Assembly (NCBI GenBank): GCA_019637695.1
Contig: JAHBVG010000003.1
Coordinates: 62,001-126,000 of the forward strand
DNA: 64,000 bases
Direction of reading: 5' to 3'
Source of the DNA: Caldilineaceae bacterium
Lineage (GTDB): Bacteria; Chloroflexota; Anaerolineae; Caldilineales; Caldilineaceae
Part shown: piece after piece, positions 33,625 to 41,269 of the stretch
Numbering within the stretch: position 1 is the stretch's first letter
Layout of the letters: every line of letters starts with the position of its first letter
Translations under genes and position numbers: made by a program
The notes under the pieces: generated by a model
What the model was told of the DNA's origin: nothing
What the model saw: the letters and a program-made list of their open reading frames with translations, nothing else
The model's database searches: none

Positions 33625-34407
33625 ATGCGTTGCCCCTTCCCTGGCATGGATCCTTATTTGGAACACCCGTCGCTCTGGCCCGATGTTCACAATCGGTTGA
33701 TTGCCGCAATCGCCGACGTACTCGTGCCCCAGGTGGCGCCGCGCTATTACGTGGCGTTGGAACGCCGCGCCTATCTGCTTTCGCCCGATGATGTTGTCTT
33801 TGTGGGGCGACCCGATATTGCGCTGGTCCCCACGGATGGGTCAAAATGGCAGTCGATACCGGTCGCCGTAGCGGAAGGCAGCGCAATCTACGCGGTGGAG
33901 GTGCCGATGGCCGATGAAGTGGACGAAAACTATCTTGAGATCCGCGAGGTCAAAACGGGGAAGCTGGTGACGATTCTTGAGTTGCTGTCGCCCACAAACA
34001 AACTACACGAGGAGGGCCGTTGCCAATACACGGAAAAGCGGGCCACTGTATTGCGCAGCCGCACCAGTCTGGTAGAGATCGATCTGCTGCGCGCCGGCGA
34101 ACCCATGACGGTAGTTGGACCGGATGTGCGCAGCGACTACCGGGTCTTGATCAGCCCGGGTTGGCGGCGCCCTCATGCGCAGATGTACGCCTTCAGCCTG
34201 CGCGATCCAATCCCGGAATTTCCGATTCCGCTGCTGCCGAAGGAAGATCCACCCACCCTGCCGCTCAACGATGTAATCCACGATCTCTATACCCGCGCCC
34301 GTTTTGATCTCCGCATTGACTACGCGCAGCAACCCATACCACCGCTCACCGAGGATGCCATCCAATGGGCGCGTCCTCTGCTCGACGCCATGATCGGCGC
34401 GCCATGA
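33625..34407 (+). CDS. DUF4058 family protein
   Basis: A 260-residue protein that opens with MRCPFPGMDPYLEHPSLWPD, the hallmark N-terminus of DUF4058, found often in cyanobacteria and Chloroflexota. Later blocks are YYVALERRAYLL, RPDIALVP, YLEIREVKTGKLVTILELLS and YTEKRATVLRSRTSLVEIDLL. The acidic/basic pairs (PDIAL, then E-L-L-S-P-T-N-K) resemble a Uma2-like nuclease core, but activity has not been shown for the family to my knowledge. GGAGG lies 6 bases upstream. It overlaps the methyltransferase start by 4 nt. Confidence 0.9.
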   Translation: MRCPFPGMDPYLEHPSLWPDVHNRLIAAIADVLVPQVAPRYYVALERRAYLLSPDDVVFVGRPDIALVPTDGSKWQSIPVAVAEGSAIYAVEVPMADEVDENYLEIREVKTGKLVTILELLSPTNKLHEEGRCQYTEKRATVLRSRTSLVEIDLLRAGEPMTVVGPDVRSDYRVLISPGWRRPHAQMYAFSLRDPIPEFPIPLLPKEDPPTLPLNDVIHDLYTRARFDLRIDYAQQPIPPLTEDAIQWARPLLDAMIGAP

Positions 34408-35045
34408 CCTTCTCCCTTTCCAGAGTCATCCGTCCGCTCTACCTCTGGGCGTATGACCGCCTCTACCACGAACTGGCCTGGGGATATGATCTCGTCAGTT
34501 GGTTTGTGAGCCTGGGCCAGTGGGATAGCTGGCGTCGTGCTGCTTTGCGGTTTGTCCGCGGCGAACGTGTGTTGGAAGTTGGCTTCGGCACCGGGGAACT
34601 GCTGCCCCTGCTGGCGGTGAAAGCGGAACGAGCCATGGGTCTTGAAGCTTCAGCGGCTATGCATCGGATCACAGCGCGCAAGCTGGCTCGACGCCATGTG
34701 AAGGTGATCCGGGTGCAGGGGATCGCCCAATACCTGCCCTTCACCGATGAATCCATCGACAGCATCGTCTGCACCTTCCCGGCGAGGTTCATCCTCGACC
34801 CGGCGGCGCACAGGGAATTTGCGCGTGTCCTGCGCCCTGGCGGGCGGCTGATTGTGGTGGATGTGCAACTGAACTCGGCCAATCCGATTCTCCGACTCTT
34901 CTTTCAAATTGTCTTCCCGCCAGTGAAAGAAGCACGAGCACGTTACCAGAGCGCGTCCGCTGCTGCCGCGTTGATCTCCACTGTCCACTGCTTAGGGGAT
35001 GGACCCGTGCAGACAGTAGTCACCGTCTCGGAAAAAGCCGCATAA
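34404..35045 (+). CDS. Class I SAM-dependent methyltransferase
   Basis: A 213-residue protein with motif I VLEVGFGTGELLPLL, motif II AMGLEASAAMH, then RVQGIAQYLPFTDESIDSIVCTFPA (motifs III and IV) and RVLRPGGRLIVVDV (post-IV), the standard UbiE/MenG-like small-molecule methyltransferase pattern. The N-terminus (IRPLYLWAYDRLYHELAWGYDLVSW region) forms a cap helix. The ATG overlaps the DUF4058 stop and its own stop overlaps the next start by one base, so translation is coupled through the operon. The acceptor substrate is not evident. Confidence 0.9.
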   Translation: MTFSLSRVIRPLYLWAYDRLYHELAWGYDLVSWFVSLGQWDSWRRAALRFVRGERVLEVGFGTGELLPLLAVKAERAMGLEASAAMHRITARKLARRHVKVIRVQGIAQYLPFTDESIDSIVCTFPARFILDPAAHREFARVLRPGGRLIVVDVQLNSANPILRLFFQIVFPPVKEARARYQSASAAAALISTVHCLGDGPVQTVVTVSEKAA

Positions 35046-35878
35046 TGGGTCAACGGTCGCCGCTCTACGTCCGCTTTGCCGGGGAGATTTCATCCTATTG
35101 GCGGCGTCATGCTGTTGGGCAAGGGCTGCTCGATCAAACGGGCGAGACACTACGATTGACCAATATCGACGCCCGTGCTGACGCCTACACCAACGCCCAG
35201 ATCGACGACTATCAACATCTCTCCCGTTCTCACTTTCCCTGGCAACCGCCGCTTCGTTTCAGTGTACGGGCGCGCTTTTCCCACCCTGGCGCACATGAAA
35301 GCGGCGCTGGCGACCGATTGGGCGGCACCGCAGGTTTCGGTTTTTGGAACGATCCGTTCATGACGGAACTTCGATTCCCGGCTTTGCCCCGCGCCATCTG
35401 GTTCTTCTACGCGTCGCCGCCCTCCAACATGAAATTCGATCTGCATACACCCGGCTGGGGATGGAAGGCCGCCACCATCGATGCGGCGCGCATCCCCTTT
35501 TTACTGCTCGCCCCCACTGCGCCGCTGGCGCTGCCGCTCATGCACATCCCGCCGCTCTATCGCGCCCTATGGCCGCTTGCCCAGCGCGCCATGCGGGTCA
35601 GCGAAAGAGCAATCGACGTTGCCATGTGCGATTGGCATATCTATACATTGGATTGGGGCAACCGCTCCGCCCGTTTCAGCGTGGATGGACGCCCAATCTT
35701 GATCTGTGATACCCCTCCCCGCGGACCGCTAGGGCTGGTACTCTGGATCGACAACCAATATATGCAGGTGACGCCACAAGGACGCATCCGCCACGGACTG
35801 CTGGGCAGACCAGGACGCCAGTGGCTTGAGCTAGCGTGGCTGGCCGTGGAACCCTACGCTGGATACGTGACTATTTAA
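35045..35878 (+). CDS. Hypothetical protein (277 aa), possible jelly-roll fold
   Basis: I do not recognise this family. There is no signal peptide. Strand-rich segments such as LRFSVRARFSHP, AGFGFWNDPF, WFFYASPPSNMKFDL, WHIYTLDWGNRSARFSVDGR and GPLGLVLWIDNQY resemble the concanavalin-like/glycoside hydrolase 16 sandwich, in which a phrase like HIYTLDWG...VDG is typical. A Pro/Leu-rich segment (FLLLAPTAPLALPLMHIPPL) interrupts the middle. It is the last gene of the four-gene operon, joined to the methyltransferase by a one-base overlap (TAATG). Confidence 0.7.
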   Translation: MGQRSPLYVRFAGEISSYWRRHAVGQGLLDQTGETLRLTNIDARADAYTNAQIDDYQHLSRSHFPWQPPLRFSVRARFSHPGAHESGAGDRLGGTAGFGFWNDPFMTELRFPALPRAIWFFYASPPSNMKFDLHTPGWGWKAATIDAARIPFLLLAPTAPLALPLMHIPPLYRALWPLAQRAMRVSERAIDVAMCDWHIYTLDWGNRSARFSVDGRPILICDTPPRGPLGLVLWIDNQYMQVTPQGRIRHGLLGRPGRQWLELAWLAVEPYAGYVTI

Positions 35879-36442
35879 CTTCGCCTGGCGGCAGCCAATC
35901 CTTCCACTTGTCAATCTCCGCCATTACACCCTTGCTGTGATCCGATGCACACGGCGATTGGCTTCTTTCTAAGAAGATAGAATGTAAGCGTGGAAGCGCA
36001 GTTGTTGCATCTCTACGTATCTTTTCAACCCTGGCGAGACACTACATATTCACAAAACATATTCACAAAACTTCATGTCAATAAGCCATTTTGCTTAGAT
36101 CACTCTTGACGAAAAAAGGTGAGTGGAGTACGCTAGAGGTGAATTCCCTCCTTACTGATAGCTGAATCTTTGTCTTTAGGCCCTTGTTGATATAGAATCG
36201 CGATTCCGTTTGGTCTTCAATACTGAGTCAGGGTTGGCATTTCAAGTTTGGGATGAAGCTCGCCACTTGTATCCAATCGTCGCGGCAGCAACTCGGGGTT
36301 CAGTGCCTGTGGGCATTTTCCAATGTCAGTTGCCGGATTTACCCATTACTCTTCTGCTCTTCCGTTCTCCTGTCCGCTTGTTTGATTCCGAAAGCATTAT
36401 TATGCAATTTGATATTCAGGGTGTTCATAGGAAGCGCTCATT
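35879..36442. other. Intergenic region (564 bp) before the secreted peptidase cluster
   Basis: No convincing gene. A 78-codon frame (36210-36446) overlaps the next gene start and lacks recognisable features. A 13-base direct repeat ATATTCACAAAAC occurs twice in a row at about 36046-36071. The segment is AT-richer than its surroundings and probably holds the promoter of the cluster, which I cannot place. Confidence 0.4.
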
Positions 36443-38677
36443 ATGATTGCCGGTTCATCCTTTTTACGGCGTAACTGTGCGCACGTCGGTATCATCGCCG
36501 CCGTAGTCGTGATGATGGGTTTGCTGGGGGTTGCCGCCCAGCGGCTCGGTGCGGGGATCTATCAGCCGATGCCGGAACTCTATGCCGCACCCGCCAATGG
36601 CTTTCCGGATTCCACCGCCGACGGTATCCGCGCCTTTGCGCCCGGTCCCTCCGGTGTGGCGATTGCCCCCAATGGCCGGATCTACGTGGCTGTCTATCAG
36701 GACAACCGGGTCTATTCCTGGCCGGGTGTGGCGGGGATGTTTGCCGGGAACGCCCCCGATAAAACCTTTGGTATCGCCAATGGCAACCCAGATGCAGGCT
36801 GTACCAACGGCCCCACGGCTACAGTTCTCTGCGGCCCAGAAAGCGTGGCTGTAGACGCGGCGGGGAATCTCTATGTCGCCGACACCTACCACCACCGGAT
36901 TCTGGTTTTCTACAACCCGGACACAGACACCACCAGCACGGCAGCAGATGCATGGCTGGGTCAACCTGGCCTGAACAGCGGCTGGGGTAACTATGATAGC
37001 AATGGCAGCGATGGCATTGTGGAGGGCTTCTGTCATCCGCGCGGGGTGGCCGTGGACGCCAACGGTACCGTCTATGTGGCGGATGGGGGGAATCACCGGG
37101 TCTTGATTTTCAACAATCCGCTCACCGGCGACCGGCTGCCGGATCGGGTGCTGGGCCAGGCAAATTTTTCAAATGGCATCAATAGCCAGTGCGGCGTCGC
37201 TTACCCGGCTGGCGGCAGCGCGGCCAACCGTTTCTATTCACCGCTGGGTGTTGCTGTAGACAGCGGGGGGCATGTCTACGTGGCGGATCTTGTCAACAAC
37301 CGGGTGCAAGGGTTCGCCCCACCCCTGACCAACGGCATGAACGCGACCATAACCTTCGGGGGGCTGCACTTTCCCCACGACGTAGCCGTGGACAGGAACG
37401 ATAATCTCTATATTGCGGACACGCGCAACGACCGGGTGCTGGCCTACAGCCATCCACCGACCAACGATACCGTCGCCGACCACCTGTTTAGCGGGTTGAG
37501 CTACCCCATGGGGATGGCCTTCACCGCTGAGGGCCATTTTGTCCAGACCAATTGCGGCCCCAATTCCGTTGCCAATCCCCATGACTATCCGCCCTGTTTG
37601 GTGAATCCGCGCGATGTGCGTATCTTCCACGCGCCAGCCAGCGCGCCGACAGCGACGCCGACAGCGACCAACACGCCGACGGCGACGCGCACACCCACAG
37701 CGACGCCCACTCGCACGCCCACAGCCACGGCCACCAGCTCCATTGCCGATGGTTTTGAGCCGGACAATAGCTGCGAACAGGCGAAAGTCATTCCCACCAA
37801 CGGTAGCTTCCAGAACCGCAATTTCCACAACGAAGCCGACACCGATTGGATCCGCTTCTCGGCCCAGGCCAACAAAACCTATATCATCCAGGTGGAAAAT
37901 TTGGGGGCGCTGGCCGACGCCGTGGTCTTTTTGTACGATTCCTGTACCTCTGCGCCGGCGACAGCCGAGAACAACGCCTTCGGTTCCACGGTCACTATCG
38001 AGTGGGACTCGACCGAGAATCGCGATTACTACATTCAACTGCGCCAGTTCGACCCAACCCAGTTTGGGGCCACGGCCAACTACCGCATCTCCATCCGCGT
38101 GGACGGGACGCCGCCCTCTGCGCCCACCAATCCGCGCTGTATTTCCATCAACGACACCACCATCGGTATGCAGTGGAGACGCAGTCCTGAGCGCGATGTA
38201 CGCCGCTATCGGGTTAGCTATATCGGCGTCTCCGGCTCGGGCAACGATGATGTGTTTGGTGGAGATACCACTTACTACGAATTGGGCGGATTGATACCCG
38301 GCCAGACCTACGACCTACGTGTACAGGCATTGGACTTCTCACTCAACGAAAGTCCGTTTTCTGGGATGGTGCGTTGTACGGCGCTCACCCCGGCGGACAC
38401 CACTAAGCCACAGGTAACAGTTCAACAGCCGTCGGCGTCGGCGGTCTATTCCACCACGGCCAACCAGGTGACGGTGAGCGGCGCAGCCACGGATGCTGGC
38501 AACAACCTGAGCCGCGCCAATGTCCGCAACATGACCAACGGCAACGAGGGGTGGGACTACACGCTGGAGGGCAACAACGACACCTTCCGCGTCACCAACA
38601 TCCCGCTCAACATCGGGGTCAACAACATCCGTGTGTGCAGGTCTTCGCCGCTGGCAACATGGGCGAGCAGACCGTGA
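36443..38677 (+). CDS. Secreted NHL-PPC-Fn3 protein, 5' part of a frameshifted C13-like peptidase gene
   Basis: The N-terminus has a signal or anchor helix (about residues 14-35). Residues about 60-370 hold NHL propeller blades (VAVDAAGNLYVADTYHHRIL, VAVDANGTVYVADGGNHRVL and similar). A Thr/Pro linker (398-432) leads to a PPC domain starting DGFEPDNSCEQAK (about 434-555), then an Fn3-like domain (PPSAPTNPRC onwards) and an Ig-like domain (SAVYSTTANQVTVSG). The frame is lost at 38631-38636: GTGTG replaces the GTA of the paralogue at 42557, a 2-base gain. The peptidase domain continues in another frame. Without that gain the gene would run to 39798 and encode about 1118 residues. It may be a real inactivation or a sequence error. 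Confidence 0.8.
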   Translation: MIAGSSFLRRNCAHVGIIAAVVVMMGLLGVAAQRLGAGIYQPMPELYAAPANGFPDSTADGIRAFAPGPSGVAIAPNGRIYVAVYQDNRVYSWPGVAGMFAGNAPDKTFGIANGNPDAGCTNGPTATVLCGPESVAVDAAGNLYVADTYHHRILVFYNPDTDTTSTAADAWLGQPGLNSGWGNYDSNGSDGIVEGFCHPRGVAVDANGTVYVADGGNHRVLIFNNPLTGDRLPDRVLGQANFSNGINSQCGVAYPAGGSAANRFYSPLGVAVDSGGHVYVADLVNNRVQGFAPPLTNGMNATITFGGLHFPHDVAVDRNDNLYIADTRNDRVLAYSHPPTNDTVADHLFSGLSYPMGMAFTAEGHFVQTNCGPNSVANPHDYPPCLVNPRDVRIFHAPASAPTATPTATNTPTATRTPTATPTRTPTATATSSIADGFEPDNSCEQAKVIPTNGSFQNRNFHNEADTDWIRFSAQANKTYIIQVENLGALADAVVFLYDSCTSAPATAENNAFGSTVTIEWDSTENRDYYIQLRQFDPTQFGATANYRISIRVDGTPPSAPTNPRCISINDTTIGMQWRRSPERDVRRYRVSYIGVSGSGNDDVFGGDTTYYELGGLIPGQTYDLRVQALDFSLNESPFSGMVRCTALTPADTTKPQVTVQQPSASAVYSTTANQVTVSGAATDAGNNLSRANVRNMTNGNEGWDYTLEGNNDTFRVTNIPLNIGVNNIRVCRSSPLATWASRP

Positions 38678-39798
38678 CCACTCCGGTTGGGAACAGCCCC
38701 GGCGCGGTGATCATCATCGCCGGCCACAACGAGACCTACGGCTTGCAGACCAACATCTACAACTCGACCAACCGCGCCTATCGTATCTTTAAGAGCGCTG
38801 GCTTCAGCGATGAGGACATTTACTATCTCGCCCCTGTCGCCCAGGACGTGGACGGCGACGGCACGCCGGATAGCCGAAACGTTTCGCTCAACCCGACGGC
38901 GGTGCAACAGGCCATCACCGTATGGGCCAAGGATAAGGTGGGGCCGGACAAGCCCTTCTTCCTCTACATGATGGACCACGGTCTCGCCAACAAGTTCTGC
39001 GTCAACGGCTGCGCCGATGGTCTCAGCGTTACGCCCGACCAGTTGAACAGTTGGCTGAATACGCTGGAGGCAGAGACCGGCGTCACCGAGGTGACGGTGG
39101 TCTACGAGGCTTGCGTGTCGGGTAGTTTCATCCAGCGTGAGGGGAATGGCCTGGCGGGCAGCATCTCCAAACTAGGACGGGTGATTATCACCTCCACTGG
39201 CTACGACAACAACGCCTACGCTTCGGCGCAGGGCGCCTACTTCTCGGACGCCTTCTTCTCGTGTCTGGCCGACAGCGGCAACCTGGAGGAGTGTTTCATC
39301 GAGGGCAAGAATGCGGTGAGCGTCACCGGCGTTAACCAGACGCCCATGCTCGACGATAACGGCGATGGGATCTATGACTCGCCTGGCGATGGACTTGCTG
39401 CCCGTGAACGCTATGTGACCCGCTTCTTCAGCTCGGTGCGCCCCACCATTCAGGCATCGAATGTGGTGATCACAGGGACAAGTGGCCTCCTTTCTGCCAC
39501 CGTTCAGGAAGGGGCCGAAGTTGTGGAGCGGGTCTGGGCGGTGATCTTCCGGCCATCCTTCACCGAGCCGCCCGGCGATCCTACGCTGAACTTGAATGTC
39601 CCTGTGGTGGAGTTGAAACCGATCCCCAACCAGGCTGGGCGGTTCGAGATCAGCTATCCCGGCGGGTTCCAGGAGCAGGGCGAATATCGCGTCATCTTCT
39701 ACGCTCAGGATCGGTTGGGCATCAACGCCAAACCCTTGCGCCAGGGAGATGCGCCCGATATGGGGCACGGTATCTTTCTGCCCATGGTGGTTCGGTAA
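38659..39798 (+). CDS. C13 (legumain)-like peptidase domain, 3' part of the frameshifted gene
   Basis: This frame carries the catalytic part of the gene above. GAVIIIAGHNETYGLQTNIY starts the caspase-like fold. The catalytic His is in LYMMDHGLAN (codon 38977-38979), and the catalytic Cys is in VVYEACVSGSF (codon 39112-39114), matching the H-G ... E-A-C-x-S-G-S pattern of C13 legumains and GPI8. A beta-sandwich follows, and the protein ends GIFLPMVVR, the tag shared by the cluster. The ATG at 38659 is the first after the frameshift but lacks a ribosome site and a signal peptide, so an independent product would stay in the cytoplasm. The domain is about 85% like that of the next paralogue by eye. 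Confidence 0.8.
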   Translation: MGEQTVTTPVGNSPGAVIIIAGHNETYGLQTNIYNSTNRAYRIFKSAGFSDEDIYYLAPVAQDVDGDGTPDSRNVSLNPTAVQQAITVWAKDKVGPDKPFFLYMMDHGLANKFCVNGCADGLSVTPDQLNSWLNTLEAETGVTEVTVVYEACVSGSFIQREGNGLAGSISKLGRVIITSTGYDNNAYASAQGAYFSDAFFSCLADSGNLEECFIEGKNAVSVTGVNQTPMLDDNGDGIYDSPGDGLAARERYVTRFFSSVRPTIQASNVVITGTSGLLSATVQEGAEVVERVWAVIFRPSFTEPPGDPTLNLNVPVVELKPIPNQAGRFEISYPGGFQEQGEYRVIFYAQDRLGINAKPLRQGDAPDMGHGIFLPMVVR

Positions 39799-39905
39799 AG
39801 AGTAATGAGTAACGAGTAATGAGTAAACCGTGTTGAGAGGCCAAACGGACAAAGAGACTCTTGCCATGGTGGAGTCTCAATCTACTCATCACTCATTACT
39901 CGTTT
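39799..39905 (+). repeat. 107-bp 3'-flank repeat, copy 1 (with hairpin)
   Basis: Starts right after the stop codon. It matches 43712-43818 at all but two of 107 positions. Inside it, ACGAGTAATGAGT near the start can pair with ACTCATTACTCGT at the end, so it can also act as a terminator-like hairpin. Confidence 0.88.
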
Positions 39906-39969
39906 TACGCATTACGATTGACAGGTTTCAGGACTGTGTGGACTCAACATAAACTAGAGGATCTGAATT

Positions 39970-41229
39970 ATGAACTGGAAAACTCATTGGCTGTTCCAGA
40001 ATCGTTCTCGTGTCGCTTTGATTGCGAGCAGTGCTATGCTGCTGATGGCCCTGATCACGCTCTTGAGTGTATACGCTACGCTGACAGCGGATGCTGTCTC
40101 CATCGAGGCCAGGCCGGCGGCGGAGACGGCCGCGGTCTCCCCGGTCCTCACCTATCAGGGGCGGCTACTCAACCCGACCACGGGCGCGCCGCAGAACGGT
40201 ACACACACCTTTACCTTCGCCATCTACAATGTGGAGAGCGGGGGAGTGGCGCTGTGGACTGAAATCAAGAATGTTACGGTGAGCAATGGTCTCTTTTCAA
40301 CCTTGCTGGGGGATACAACTGCCATTCCTGCCAATCTCTTCACCGGACAGAATCTCTGGCTGGGGATCAAGGTGGGCGCGGATGCAGAGGCGACGCCGCG
40401 CCAGCGTCTGGCGCCTGTGGCCTACGCCATGTACAGCGACAACGCCGACCGGTTGGATGGGCTGGACAGCACCTATTTCCGCAATGCCACCAATATCAAC
40501 GCGGGCACGCTGGCCGATGCGCGCATCCCGGCGGCGATTACCCGCGACAATGAGGTGATGTCGATTGTAACAGCCAACGGCGGCACCGGCTCAGGATTGG
40601 ATGCAGATCTGCTCGATGGCAAGGATAGCACCGACTTTGCTGCGGCCAGTCATACTCACAATGGGAGTGATATTACTGCTGGTTCGATCGGCACAACCCA
40701 ACTAGCGAATAACGCTGTAACTGCGAGCAAAATAGCAACTGGCGCTGTAGGTGATGCCCAGATTGCAGATCGAACTCGTACCCTGTCGTTTCCTGCAAGC
40801 GCACTCAGCTTTGATCCCGCAAGTACCGTTATTAAAGCCGTTTTTAATGGGTTAGATTGGCAACGTAATTTTGCATCACCTGCGTATTTGATTATCTCCC
40901 GACCCGATGATTGGGATGGAACGAGCAATGTCTCTTTCACGATTCATTTCTATCCAACAACAAACTCCGCGGGGAATGTAGACTTTTTTATCAGACCCCG
41001 CGCTTATTCGGTAGGCGCTACATTTGCAGATGCATCTAGCCTCAACGCAACTCCAGTGGCCGCTGCTGGCACATCTGTAATTAATAAACAAACATTCTCT
41101 ATTTCCGCATCAAGCTTTAGCACTAGGGAACTCTGGGTTATCGCCATACAGAATCAAGGATCGGGATCTACTTATCCAGATGCGGTTCGTGTGATGTCAG
41201 TATCACTATCCTACACAGCTGTTCGTTAG
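39970..41229 (+). CDS. Secreted stalk/fibre-like surface protein
   Basis: A 419-residue exported protein. Residues about 15-40 form a signal or anchor helix (VALIASSAMLLMALITLLSV). Residues 55-160 (VLTYQGRLLNPTTGAPQNGT ... FSTLLGDT) are a domain seen at the start of many large bacterial surface proteins. Residues 160-265 contain collagen-free stalk-like units typical of phage tail fibres (LADARIPAAIT, GSGLDADLLDGKDSTDFAAA, QLANNAVTASKIATGAVG). The C-terminal 150 residues are beta-rich. It does not end in the LPxV tag. AGGA precedes the start. It lies between two near-identical peptidase genes, but its codon and GC style drops after about 40670, suggesting a different origin for the C-terminal part. 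Confidence 0.78.
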   Translation: MNWKTHWLFQNRSRVALIASSAMLLMALITLLSVYATLTADAVSIEARPAAETAAVSPVLTYQGRLLNPTTGAPQNGTHTFTFAIYNVESGGVALWTEIKNVTVSNGLFSTLLGDTTAIPANLFTGQNLWLGIKVGADAEATPRQRLAPVAYAMYSDNADRLDGLDSTYFRNATNINAGTLADARIPAAITRDNEVMSIVTANGGTGSGLDADLLDGKDSTDFAAASHTHNGSDITAGSIGTTQLANNAVTASKIATGAVGDAQIADRTRTLSFPASALSFDPASTVIKAVFNGLDWQRNFASPAYLIISRPDDWDGTSNVSFTIHFYPTTNSAGNVDFFIRPRAYSVGATFADASSLNATPVAAAGTSVINKQTFSISASSFSTRELWVIAIQNQGSGSTYPDAVRVMSVSLSYTAVR

Positions 41230-41269
41230 GCCCATTAATCACTCTGGGAAGAACGAAAAGGGAGCAACC

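Noticed and set aside
36210-36446. 78-codon frame before the peptidase cluster
   Set aside because: No recognisable motif or ribosome site, and it overlaps the start of the NHL-domain gene.
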